Source: an alpha proteobacterium BAL199 (lineage in GTDB: Bacteria > Pseudomonadota > Alphaproteobacteria > Thalassobaculales > Thalassobaculaceae). Taken from it: a stretch of 64,000 nucleotides of DNA. The translations under genes and the position numbers were made by a program. The notes beneath the pieces were generated by a model that saw only the letters and a list, made by a program, of their open reading frames with translations, searched no databases and was not told the DNA's origin. This document shows, in pieces, positions 43,655 to 52,138 of this stretch. Position 1 is the first letter of the stretch, and each line of letters starts with the position of its first letter. Where the stretch lies: assembly GCA_000171835.1 (NCBI GenBank), contig ABHC01000004.1, positions 1 to 64,000 on the forward strand, in the 5' to 3' direction.

Positions 43655-44968
43655 GTGCTGGATCCGGCCACGACGGGCGTCATCGTTACGGTGGTGCTGT
43701 TCGTCATGCTCGCCCTGGGCGTGCACATCGGCGTCTCGCTCGGTCTCGGCGGCATTCTCGGCATCTATCTGGCGATCGGACCGGATGCGGCATGGGCGCA
43801 GTTGGCGACCATTCCGTTCAGCACCACCAATTCGTTCACGCTGGCGGTCATCCCGCTGTTCATCCTGATGGGATCGCTGGCCACTCAGGCGTCGCTGACG
43901 ACGGATCTATACCGGGCTGCCTACGCCTGGATGGGCCGGCTGCCGGGTGGGCTGGCGATCGCCACCACCATGGCGTCGGCGGCGTTCGGCGCGGCCTGCG
44001 GGTCGACCATCGTCAATGCCGCGGTGTTCACCCGGATGGCGATGCCGGAGATGGTGCGGTTCGGCTACGACAAGCGGTTGAGTGCCGGCTGCATCGCGGC
44101 GGCCGGGACCCTGGCGTCGCTGATTCCACCCAGCATCCTGATGGTGGTCTACGCGATCATCACCGAGCAATCGATCGCCAAGCTGCTGATGGCCGGTCTG
44201 GTGCCGGGGCTGCTGTCGGCCGGCGTGTTCGTAACCGGCATCGTGGCAATCGCCTACTGGCGGCCGGAGCTGTGCCCGCGTCCCGACATCCAGATCCCGT
44301 GGAGCGAGCGCTGGGAGTCGCTGAAGCACATCTGGGGCATCGGATTCCTGTTCGTGCTGGTGATCGGCGGCATCTATTTCGGCTGGTTCATCCCGACCTA
44401 CGCCGGGGCGATCGGCGCGTTCGGCGCGTTCCTGATCGTGCTGGGCAAGGGCCGGTTGTCGCGCGCCGGCATGGTCGACACCTTCAAGGATGCCGGCACT
44501 ACCACCACGGTGATCTTCATCATCGTGATCGGCGGCATGCTGTTCGCGCGGTTCCTGACCTACACCGGTCTGATCTCGGGGATCTCCGACGCTCTGCTGG
44601 CAATGGAGCTCAACCCCTATCTGTACCTGCTGTGCTTCGCCGGCCTGTATCTGATCCTCGGCATGTTCGTGGAGCCGATCGCGATCATGGTCATGACCCT
44701 GCCGATCATGTTTCCGATCCTGATCGGTGCCGGGTTCGACCCGATCTGGCTGGGGGTGATCTCGGTCAAGCTGGCGGAGATCTCGCTGCTGACGCCGCCG
44801 GTTGGGCTGAACGTCTACGTGGTGCGCAGCGCCTCGCCGATCCCGCTCAGTCTGGAAGAGGCGTTCGCCGGCGTGACGCCGTTCGTGCTGATGGACGTGT
44901 TCACGCTGGGTCTGCTGATCGCGTTTCCGGCGATCTCGTTGTTCCTGCCGAACCTGATGAGCTACTGA
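43655..44968 (+). CDS. TRAP transporter large permease (DctM family)
   Basis: A 437-residue membrane protein with about 12 hydrophobic segments. LGGILGIYLAIG, FILMGSLATQASL, AFGAACGSTIVNAAVF, IPPSILMVVYAIITEQSIAKL and TPPVGLNVYVV are standard DctM blocks. It catalyses sodium- or proton-coupled solute movement. The start is GTG at 43655 with GAGAGG upstream. It converges with an MmgE/PrpD gene, overlapping by 7 bases. Confidence 0.92.
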   Translation: MLDPATTGVIVTVVLFVMLALGVHIGVSLGLGGILGIYLAIGPDAAWAQLATIPFSTTNSFTLAVIPLFILMGSLATQASLTTDLYRAAYAWMGRLPGGLAIATTMASAAFGAACGSTIVNAAVFTRMAMPEMVRFGYDKRLSAGCIAAAGTLASLIPPSILMVVYAIITEQSIAKLLMAGLVPGLLSAGVFVTGIVAIAYWRPELCPRPDIQIPWSERWESLKHIWGIGFLFVLVIGGIYFGWFIPTYAGAIGAFGAFLIVLGKGRLSRAGMVDTFKDAGTTTTVIFIIVIGGMLFARFLTYTGLISGISDALLAMELNPYLYLLCFAGLYLILGMFVEPIAIMVMTLPIMFPILIGAGFDPIWLGVISVKLAEISLLTPPVGLNVYVVRSASPIPLSLEEAFAGVTPFVLMDVFTLGLLIAFPAISLFLPNLMSY

Positions 44969-46341
44969 CCGGTCGCGCGCAGCGCTTGAGTGAGCGGGCC
45001 GAGGTCGGGCGCACGATCGAGGCCGAGCACCGCCGCCTGAACGGCTGCGGCCGCGTCGGCGGTCAGCGTCCGACCGGCGTTGGTCGCGAACTTCGCCAAC
45101 ACCGCATCCGTGGCAACCGGCCGTCCGGGAGCGCCGCGCACGTCGTCGACCCGGGCTTGACGCACTGAGCCGTCGGTCAGGCGCGCCTGGATGACGGCTT
45201 CGAAGCGTTGCGGGAACTGGTGCCCTTCCATCGGCCGCCAATCCATGCGCCGCGCCACCGACACGATCGCCGGCGCCGGCGGGGCGGCAAACGTGTCGAT
45301 ATCCATCCGGCCGTCCACCAGCAGGGCGGCGAGGCAGTAGGCCAAGCCCCATTTGCCGTCGTAGCCGCTGGCCGGATGCTGGCGACGCTCCCACGGCTCG
45401 CAGATCAGCGGCGCTTCCGGTTGCGGCACTTCGCAGGTCAGTGACGCCAGGGTGTCGACGGTCAGCCCGCCGTCGATCAGGTCTTGCAGCGCTTCCAGGA
45501 ACGGGTGGATGTAATGGCAGCACGGATACAGCTTGAAGGCGGCGTCCGGCAGGTGCCAGACAGAGCCGAGATCGTCGAGTACCCGGTCAAGTCGACCCGG
45601 CGCTTCCGGATCGCGGGCGAACGCCGCCAGGAAGCCGAAGCGGCCCTCCAGGATGCTGGCCGGTCCGGTCATGCCGGACTGGGCGAGGGCTGCGGCCGCG
45701 ATTCCGGTGTGGGCGGCCCATCCGGGGTGCAGCGCCTTCACGGTGCTGCCGTCGCTCAGGAACTCCATCAGGCCGGACGCCTGGCTGCCGGCGATACCGA
45801 TTGCCGATACCGCGGTGCCCTCATCCAATCGCCCGACCGCACTGGCGGCAACCGCGCCGCCGATAGCGCCGCCGACCGCCGAGATCTGGAACCCATGGGC
45901 CTGGAACGCCCCAGGCGCTGACAGACCGAGGCGGATCATCACTTCCCAGGCGGCCAGATAGCCGGCCAGCAGGGTCGCGCCATCGCCGTCGGCTTCCTCC
46001 GCGGCCGCCAGGGCGGCCGAGGCTGCAACCGCGCTGCCATGCACCACCGAACGGGTGTGGGTGTCGTCAAATTCGAGCGAATGGATCAACGATCCGTTCA
46101 GCAATGCTGCGGCCGTTGCGGTCATCCCATTGGAATTTCCGAGTCCGGTCGACCGGCCGGTGTCCCCGCCGATCCGCCGTGCCGCCTGGGCCCAGCGTTG
46201 CGAGAGCGGAACGGTCGACGCCGCCAAACCGACGCCGAGCGCGTCCAGGAGATGCAGTTTGGCGGCCTCGATCACCGGCCCCGGGATCTGATCCAGGCCC
46301 AAGGTCGTGGCGAACTGGGCAATGCGCCGGGCGGTGGTCAT
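44962..46341 (-). CDS. MmgE/PrpD-family protein (copy 1)
   Basis: A 459-residue member of the 2-methylcitrate-dehydratase-like family. LHLLDALGVGLA, NGSLIHSLEFDDTH, VKALHPGWAAHTGI and YPCCHYIHPFLEAL are typical. The family also includes cis-aconitate decarboxylase and iminodisuccinate epimerase, so dehydratase activity is only one option. It overlaps the FAD gene upstream by ATGA and ends the unit isochorismatase-MmgE-FAD-MmgE that begins at 49815. Confidence 0.85.
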   Translation of the reverse strand: MTTARRIAQFATTLGLDQIPGPVIEAAKLHLLDALGVGLAASTVPLSQRWAQAARRIGGDTGRSTGLGNSNGMTATAAALLNGSLIHSLEFDDTHTRSVVHGSAVAASAALAAAEEADGDGATLLAGYLAAWEVMIRLGLSAPGAFQAHGFQISAVGGAIGGAVAASAVGRLDEGTAVSAIGIAGSQASGLMEFLSDGSTVKALHPGWAAHTGIAAAALAQSGMTGPASILEGRFGFLAAFARDPEAPGRLDRVLDDLGSVWHLPDAAFKLYPCCHYIHPFLEALQDLIDGGLTVDTLASLTCEVPQPEAPLICEPWERRQHPASGYDGKWGLAYCLAALLVDGRMDIDTFAAPPAPAIVSVARRMDWRPMEGHQFPQRFEAVIQARLTDGSVRQARVDDVRGAPGRPVATDAVLAKFATNAGRTLTADAAAAVQAAVLGLDRAPDLGPLTQALRATGQ

Positions 46342-47699
46342 GCCTTGTCCTGGATCTCGGCAGCGGCCCGCAGTCCGGCGATCCGGCCGAGGCCAAGCGC
46401 GGTCAGCAGTCCGTTGCCCGAGGCGTAGCCGCCGGCGCCGGTCTGGCCGCTGATCCCGACCGCGGCCCCACCGCCGGCGAACAGGTTCGGGACCGCCGTG
46501 CCGTCCGGGCGCATAACCCGGGCACTGGAGTCGACCAACAGACCGCCCTGGGTGTGGAACAGCCCCGGCTTGACCCGCACGATGCCGAGCGGCGGCTGCA
46601 GCGGGGCAAGGTTGAAATGCGTACGTCCGAACGCATCCGGTGCCTCGCCGCGCGCAGCAGCGTTATAGGCGCCCACCGTGGCTGCCAGGCCCTGCGGGTC
46701 GAGTTCCATGGCGTGTGCCAGAGCCTGCGGCGTGTCGGCCCAGCGCACGCCGCCCATCGCGGCCATTTCGGCGTATTCTTCCTCGTGCTCGGCGACTTCG
46801 TGGATGCGCCGGTCGTAGACCGCGTAGGCGAACTCGCCCTGTGCCATCACGTTGGGCGCGAAGCCGGAGTAGCCGGCGTCCTCGTTGCCGAAGCGCGTGC
46901 CGTCGGCGCTGACCAGGATCCCGCCCTTCTCGATCGTGGTCCAGGACAGTAGGCTGCCCTGCGGGTAGGCGACCGCCGCGTAGCCCTGGTAGGCACCCAT
47001 GTTGCCGAGCGCGGCGCCGACCTGTTCGCCCCAGGCGACCGCCTCGCCGGTGCTGCCGAGTGCGCCGAAGTAATCGGCGGCGGCAATCTCCGGGCACCAG
47101 CGGGCTACCATCTCGCGGTTGCCGGCGAAGCCGTTGGTCGCCAGCAGCAGCTTGCGGCAGGCGATGGTCTCGCCGCCGACCCGCGCGCCGACGACAGCGC
47201 CGCCCTCGACCACAAGGCTTTCGGTCGGGTTGCCGACGGCCAATGGGATTCCACGATCGCTAACAAACCGCAGCAGGTCGTCGACCAGGTCCTGGCCGCG
47301 ACGCGAGCGCGGGGCGTGCAAGCGCGGAACCGAATGGCCGACGTGCTTGTACTCGGTGATCAGCCCCATGCGGGCACCGAGGCCGTCTATCAGCCATTCG
47401 ACCAGCGAAGCCGATTGTTCGGCCATCAGCCCGGTCAGCGGATCGGCGTCGTGGTGCCCGCTGACGCCCATCAGGTCAGTGACCATCCGGTCGGGCGAGT
47501 CCGCGATGCCGGCGTCGCGCTGGTAGCGGCTGCCGGCCCCCGGCACCGATCCGGTGCTGAGCGAGGAGTTGCCGCCGGGGCGGTCCAGCTTCTCGACGAT
47601 TGCCACCTGGATCCCGGCATCGTGGGCGGCGACTGCAGCAGCCAAGCCACAGGCGCCGGCGCCGACCACCAGCAGGTCGAGCGTGTCGTCGGCGCTCAC
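46338..47699 (-). CDS. FAD-dependent oxidoreductase (fumarate reductase-type flavoprotein, copy 2)
   Basis: A 453-residue paralog of the flavoprotein at 26739. Dinucleotide loop VVGAGACGLAAAV, FAD segment GGNSSLSTGSVPGAGSRYQ, and the C-terminal GLFHTQGGLLVDSSARVM with NLFAGGGAAVGISGQTGAGGYASGNGLLTA. The start is GTG at 47699, overlapping the next gene's stop as GTGA; the longer frame to 48791 is a shadow. It sits between two MmgE/PrpD genes, consistent with oxidation/dehydration steps on one chain. Confidence 0.85.
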   Translation of the reverse strand: MSADDTLDLLVVGAGACGLAAAVAAHDAGIQVAIVEKLDRPGGNSSLSTGSVPGAGSRYQRDAGIADSPDRMVTDLMGVSGHHDADPLTGLMAEQSASLVEWLIDGLGARMGLITEYKHVGHSVPRLHAPRSRRGQDLVDDLLRFVSDRGIPLAVGNPTESLVVEGGAVVGARVGGETIACRKLLLATNGFAGNREMVARWCPEIAAADYFGALGSTGEAVAWGEQVGAALGNMGAYQGYAAVAYPQGSLLSWTTIEKGGILVSADGTRFGNEDAGYSGFAPNVMAQGEFAYAVYDRRIHEVAEHEEEYAEMAAMGGVRWADTPQALAHAMELDPQGLAATVGAYNAAARGEAPDAFGRTHFNLAPLQPPLGIVRVKPGLFHTQGGLLVDSSARVMRPDGTAVPNLFAGGGAAVGISGQTGAGGYASGNGLLTALGLGRIAGLRAAAEIQDKA

Positions 47700-49096
47700 G
47701 GACGAGCGCCCTTGGTCATTTCCGCGACCGTCCGGTCCCAGGGGGCGGACAGCAGCGCCGGATCCAGCGCAACCAGGCGTTCCAGCAGCGGCGCCATCGC
47801 CGGGTACGGTACGGCTACGATGCCGCGGATCTTGTCGCGGATCACCGACGGGTCGAACGGTCGGTCCGGTCCGCCGCGCGCGCTCAGGCATTCCTCGGTC
47901 ACCTTGGCGCCGTCGGCAGTCTCGACGGTAACCCGGGCCGGCCGGTCGTTCGGCCATTCCGGTTCCGGATCGAACGCCCCGATCGACACGGTCTCGCGCA
48001 AGGCGGCGGTTTCTCGGTCGCGCAGGGTCGAGGCGTGGAACGCCTCGGCGCCAGCGTGCCCGTGGCGGGCGGTCGAGGCCAGGATGTGCTGCATGGAGAA
48101 TTTGGCGGCCAGGGTGGTCGCCGGGTGCACGTTGTCGAGCTTCTGGCCGCGCCAGTGGGTGTCGATGTGAATGGCTTTGACCGCCGCGCCGCCGCCAGGG
48201 ACCTGCTCCAGGGCCGCCAGCATCGCCTCCACGGCCGAGTGTGCGTATTGGCAGCAGGCGTGCAGCTTGTGATAGCCGTCGGCCAGCGCCCAGGAGGAAC
48301 CGAGCTCGATCGTCAGTTCTCCCGGGTGGGTTTCGCCACCGAACGCGGCGGCATAGACGTCGTGCAGGCTCTCGGGTCGCCCGGTAATCCCGAAGCTTGC
48401 CCAATCGACGGCGCGCAGGCCGGACCAGGCACCGACGCCCGGCCAGACGTTGCGGACCAGCGCCCCCTGGACCGTGTGGTTGAACGGTCCCGGTACCACC
48501 ATGGTGGCGGCCGAGCCGATGGCCGCCGCTGCGGTTTCGGCCGGCAGGCGGCGCAGGGCGGCAACCGTGGCGGCTGCGCCGACCGCCGCCAGGCTGCCGT
48601 GCGGGTGCAGCGTTAGGGTCGACCAGGTGAAGGCGCGGGCCACCCGGGCCGCGGTCTCGTATCCGATCGCGAGTGCGCGCAGGGTGTCTTCGCCAACCGC
48701 GCCGATCGCCTCGGCCTCGGCCAGCAGGGCAGGCACGCAGTACAGCCCGGCGTGGCAGATCACCCGGCGGTAGCCTTCGTCGAGTTCGCACCAGTCGGCG
48801 GCACTGCCGTTCGCGGTCGCCGCGGAATACCGATCAAGCCTCTGGCCACGAGCGTTGAACACGGTGGCCTCGGCCGCGCCGGACGAACGCGCCATGCCGT
48901 CGTGCAGGCCGATCAGTTCCGGCTCGTCGCGCGCCGCCACGATGGCGGCGAGGTCATCGGCCAGCACCACGGCGGCGCGGCGCTGGATCGCCGGTGGAAT
49001 GTCGGACCAGCGCAGCGTCGAGGACCACCGGGTCAGGCTGGCAAGGCCTTCTGCGATCAAGTTGGCGTCGGATGGGCTCGGCGTGGGGCCGTCCAT
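47696..49096 (-). CDS. MmgE/PrpD-family protein (copy 2)
   Basis: A 466-residue MmgE/PrpD protein. WCELDEGYRRVICHAGLYCVPALLAEAE, TLHPHGSLAAVGAA, ADGYHKLHACCQYAHSAVEAM and VHPATTLAAKFSMQHI match the family. It is only distantly similar to copy 1, so the two probably act on different intermediates. The ATG at 49096 follows GGGGAG embedded in the previous gene's end; an upstream GTG at 49105 is less likely. Confidence 0.85.
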   Translation of the reverse strand: MDGPTPSPSDANLIAEGLASLTRWSSTLRWSDIPPAIQRRAAVVLADDLAAIVAARDEPELIGLHDGMARSSGAAEATVFNARGQRLDRYSAATANGSAADWCELDEGYRRVICHAGLYCVPALLAEAEAIGAVGEDTLRALAIGYETAARVARAFTWSTLTLHPHGSLAAVGAAATVAALRRLPAETAAAAIGSAATMVVPGPFNHTVQGALVRNVWPGVGAWSGLRAVDWASFGITGRPESLHDVYAAAFGGETHPGELTIELGSSWALADGYHKLHACCQYAHSAVEAMLAALEQVPGGGAAVKAIHIDTHWRGQKLDNVHPATTLAAKFSMQHILASTARHGHAGAEAFHASTLRDRETAALRETVSIGAFDPEPEWPNDRPARVTVETADGAKVTEECLSARGGPDRPFDPSVIRDKIRGIVAVPYPAMAPLLERLVALDPALLSAPWDRTVAEMTKGARP

Positions 49097-49101
49097 GGCG
49101 T

Positions 49102-49815
49102 TCACTCCCCGGCTGCGCGTGACGCGCCGCTGCCGGCCGCCACCTTTTGCAGGGCGGCGATGGCGTCGGCGGTCGGCATGACGTCGGCGTATTTCGCGTT
49201 CATGTCCCACAGATTGGCGGCGTGCGAGGTCGGGCTGCGGTCGTAGACGCATTCCTGCGGCACGATGACCTTGAAGTTATAGGCGAAGGCGTCGCTGACC
49301 GAGGACCGCACGCAGCCGCTGGTGGTGCAGCCGGTGACGAACAGGGTATCGGCGCCCAGGTCGATCAGGTGGCTGACGAGCGGGGTACCGAAAAACGCGC
49401 TCGGGTGCTTCTTTGGCAGCAGCACGTCGCCTTTCTGGGGTGCGACCTCGGCGACGAATGCGTAGCCCTTGGCGTCGATCGTCATGATCGACGGCACCTT
49501 CTCGGCCAGCCGTCCGGAATCGGTGTCGGCGTTCTTCGGCGCCACATGCGGGTACAGCACCGGCAGGCCGAGACGACGGAACTCGGCGAGCAGCGGGGCG
49601 ATGTGATCGACCGCGGCCCAGCCGACGTCTCCGCAGGCGGTCGGGTACTCCTTGATGGCGTCCCAGTAGGGCAGGCGCTTGGTTCCGACGGTGCGGTACT
49701 GGACGTCGATGATCAGCAGCGCCGGCCGCGCGCCGACCCCGCCGGAGCGACCGAATCCGGCGGCCTCGTAGCGCCGCTCCTCCTCCTCGGTGATGACGCT
49801 GCTCCAAGGGCGCAT
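49102..49815 (-). CDS. Isochorismatase-family cysteine amidase (N-carbamoylsarcosine amidase type)
   Basis: A 237-residue hydrolase with a full triad: Asp37 (IIDVQY), Lys136 (LLPKKHPSAFFG) and Cys168 (GCTTSGCVRSS). The TTSGCVR form resembles N-carbamoylsarcosine amidohydrolase and biuret hydrolase, which release ammonia or carbamate from ureido or amide substrates. GGGAGG stands five bases before the ATG. It is the first gene of the minus-strand unit, with the palindrome at 49853 lying 38 bases upstream of its start. Confidence 0.87.
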   Translation of the reverse strand: MRPWSSVITEEEERRYEAAGFGRSGGVGARPALLIIDVQYRTVGTKRLPYWDAIKEYPTACGDVGWAAVDHIAPLLAEFRRLGLPVLYPHVAPKNADTDSGRLAEKVPSIMTIDAKGYAFVAEVAPQKGDVLLPKKHPSAFFGTPLVSHLIDLGADTLFVTGCTTSGCVRSSVSDAFAYNFKVIVPQECVYDRSPTSHAANLWDMNAKYADVMPTADAIAALQKVAAGSGASRAAGE

Positions 49816-49852
49816 TGTGGCCTCCCAATCGATGATTCGACGGCGGAAAATT

Positions 49853-49865
49853 GTCGACAGTTGAC
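49853..49865. promoter_or_regulatory. GTCGACAGTTGAC palindrome (candidate GntR operator 3)
   Basis: Same site with one arm mismatch, in the divergent region between the cysteine amidase (minus) and a NodB-fold gene (plus). TTGACG on the plus strand could act as a -35; another half-site TTGTCAA lies at about 49881-49887. Confidence 0.55.
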
Positions 49866-49944
49866 GGAGCGTCCGGCGCGTTGTCAAGATACCGGCGGCG
49901 CGCTTCCGCCGTTTCCCGAACGCTGCTGACCGGTGGACCGACCC

Positions 49945-50838
49945 ATGCAATTGCCGAAGCACGATCGCTACGACTACGTCCCCCTCAGCCGCCGGCCCGA
50001 CTACTCCTGGCCTGACGGCAAGCGCCTGGCGGTGTGCTTCTGCAACAACATCGAGGTGTTCGGCTTCCTGTCCGGGCTCGGCAGCGACAGCACGGTGTTG
50101 AACGCCCCGCAGACCACCCGCAACTACGCTTGGCGGGACTACGGCAACCGGGTCGGCCAGTGGTACCTGTTCGACCTGCTCGACGAGATGCGGGTCCCGG
50201 CGTCGCACAACCTGAACTCGCTGCTGCTGGACGATTGCCCGGAGATCGGCGAGCGGATCCGCCAGCGCGGCGACGAGGCGGTCGGGCACGGCCGCACCAA
50301 CGCCGAGCGCCAGGACGTGCTGAACGAAACCGACGAGGCCCGGTTGATCGCCGAGTCCACCGACGGGATCGCCCGTCACATCGGGATCCGGCCCAAGGGC
50401 TGGCTTGGCCCATACCTGGCGCAAACCCCGGTCACGCTCGATCTGCTGAAGGAGGCCGGATACGACTACGTCATGGACTGGCCGGCCGACGACCAGCCGT
50501 TCTGGATGCGCACCCGCTCCGGCCCGCTGCTGTCGGTGCCGTACTCGATCGAGCTGAACGATTCGCCGGCCATGGTGTTCCGTCAGCATTCGGCGCGGGA
50601 CTTCGAAGATATGATCGTCGACCAGTTCGACGAGATGCTGCACCAGTCGGCCAAATGGCCGTTGGTGTTCACCGTGGTGATCCATCCGTTCGTGATTGGT
50701 CAGCCGTTCCGGCTGCGCGCCCTGCGCCGGGCCATGCAGCGGATCCTGGCCAAGCGCGAACAGCTGTGGATCACCACGCCGGGCGAGATCGCCCGCTATT
50801 GCGCCAGCCTGCCGGCCGGGATCATCCCGGGATCCTGA
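49945..50838 (+). CDS. Divergent NodB-fold hydrolase (PuuE-like)
   Basis: A 297-residue third member of the divergent NodB group. Motif 1 is NNIEVFGF (34-41) and motif 2 VGHGRTNAE (His115, Asn119); YAWRDYGNRVGQWYLFDLLDEM and IHPFVIGQPFRLRALRRAM are shared with the two at 37055 and 37968. Start ATG at 49945 chosen; GTG at 49933 is also open. It is under the palindrome at 49853 and overlaps the converging amidase gene by 17 bases. Confidence 0.8.
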   Translation: MQLPKHDRYDYVPLSRRPDYSWPDGKRLAVCFCNNIEVFGFLSGLGSDSTVLNAPQTTRNYAWRDYGNRVGQWYLFDLLDEMRVPASHNLNSLLLDDCPEIGERIRQRGDEAVGHGRTNAERQDVLNETDEARLIAESTDGIARHIGIRPKGWLGPYLAQTPVTLDLLKEAGYDYVMDWPADDQPFWMRTRSGPLLSVPYSIELNDSPAMVFRQHSARDFEDMIVDQFDEMLHQSAKWPLVFTVVIHPFVIGQPFRLRALRRAMQRILAKREQLWITTPGEIARYCASLPAGIIPGS

Positions 50839-52138
50839 TCCGCCCGGCCCACGGGTCGACGATCCGCGACACCGCCTCGGCGGCCGCCAGCAGCGCGCCG
50901 TCGGCGAACCGGAACCCGACCAGCTGAACCGCCAGCGGCAGGCCGCCCGGGCCATCGCCGGCCGGGATCGCCACTGCCGGAACGTGCAGCAGGGTCCACA
51001 GCGATTGCAGGATCGGGCTGCCGGTGTGGCTGTCGCTCAAGACATCGGCTTCGCCGGAGGCAGCCAGGGTCAGCACGGCGTCGACGTCGCGGTAATGACC
51101 CTCGAACGCCACCCGGCTGTGCGCGGCATAGTCGAGGGCGGCTTTCAGGTCAGCCGGGCTGATGCCGGTGCGATTCTCGGCGTGGCTGCGCAGGCCGTCG
51201 TGCAGGCGGTCGCCATAGGCTCGGGCGTGCGGCAGGAAGGCGGCCCGGCCCTCGCCGCGCATCACCGTTTCCTTGGCATCGTTGAGGTTTCGCAATGAAT
51301 TGGGCAGTTCGCGTGCGATGACCGTGGCTCCGGCCGCTTCCAGTTTCCGCACGGCGGTATCGAGGGCAGCGTGGGCGCCGGCGGATGCAGTATCGGCATA
51401 GGGAGTGCGGCACACCGCGACCTTCAGACCGCTCACTTCCCGAGCTGTTTCGTTCGGCAACCCGCACACCGAAGCGACCAGCGCCAGATCAGCGACGCTG
51501 CGGCCGTACCAGCCGATGGTGTCGAGCGTTGCGGCGTACAGCTTGGCACCCTCGCGGCTGACGGCACCCCAGGTCGGCTTCATGGCGTAGACGCCGCAAT
51601 AGGCCGCCGGGCGGATCACCGACCCACCGGTCTGAGTCCCCAGGGTCAGCGGGACCTGCAGGTCGGCGACCGCGGCGCCGGAGCCACTGGACGACCCCCC
51701 GGCAGTGCGTGCCGGGTTGTGGGGGTTGAGGGTGCGCGCCAGGCGGCCGCCGGACGCGAACTCGATTGTGTCGGTTTTGCCAAGCGGGATACCGCCGGCG
51801 GCGCGGAGCAAGGCCACGGTCCCAGCGTCATCGATGGCGACCCGGTCGGCGTGCAGCGGCGAGTTGTGGGTGCCGGGCAGGCCGGCAACGTCGATCACGT
51901 CCTTCACCCCGAACGGTACGCCGTGCAGCGGACCGCGCCGGGTCCCTGCCGCCTGTTCGGCGTCCAGGCGGGCGGCGGTGGCCAGCGCGCCGTCCCGGTC
52001 GACGTGCAGCCATGCCCGAACCATATCGTCACGGGCGTCGATCTGCTCCAGGCAGGATTGCACCAGCACGCGGGCAGTGAGCGTCCCCTCGGCGATCGCC
52101 CTGGCGGCTTCGGATGCAGTCAGGTGTGCCGGCGTCAT
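50822..52138 (-). CDS. Amidase-signature family amidase (copy 1)
   Basis: A 438-residue amidase with the Ser-cisSer-Lys triad: Lys79 (GVPFGVKDVIDVAG), cis-Ser about 149 (TAGGSSSGSGAAV) and nucleophile Ser173 (GTQTGGSVIRPAAYCG). It hydrolyses a carboxamide, ureide or similar. The ATG at 52138 overlaps the upstream amidase as ATGA with GAGGAG ahead. No tRNA-amidotransferase partners lie here, so it is not GatA. Confidence 0.87.
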   Translation of the reverse strand: MTPAHLTASEAARAIAEGTLTARVLVQSCLEQIDARDDMVRAWLHVDRDGALATAARLDAEQAAGTRRGPLHGVPFGVKDVIDVAGLPGTHNSPLHADRVAIDDAGTVALLRAAGGIPLGKTDTIEFASGGRLARTLNPHNPARTAGGSSSGSGAAVADLQVPLTLGTQTGGSVIRPAAYCGVYAMKPTWGAVSREGAKLYAATLDTIGWYGRSVADLALVASVCGLPNETAREVSGLKVAVCRTPYADTASAGAHAALDTAVRKLEAAGATVIARELPNSLRNLNDAKETVMRGEGRAAFLPHARAYGDRLHDGLRSHAENRTGISPADLKAALDYAAHSRVAFEGHYRDVDAVLTLAASGEADVLSDSHTGSPILQSLWTLLHVPAVAIPAGDGPGGLPLAVQLVGFRFADGALLAAAEAVSRIVDPWAGRIRIPG

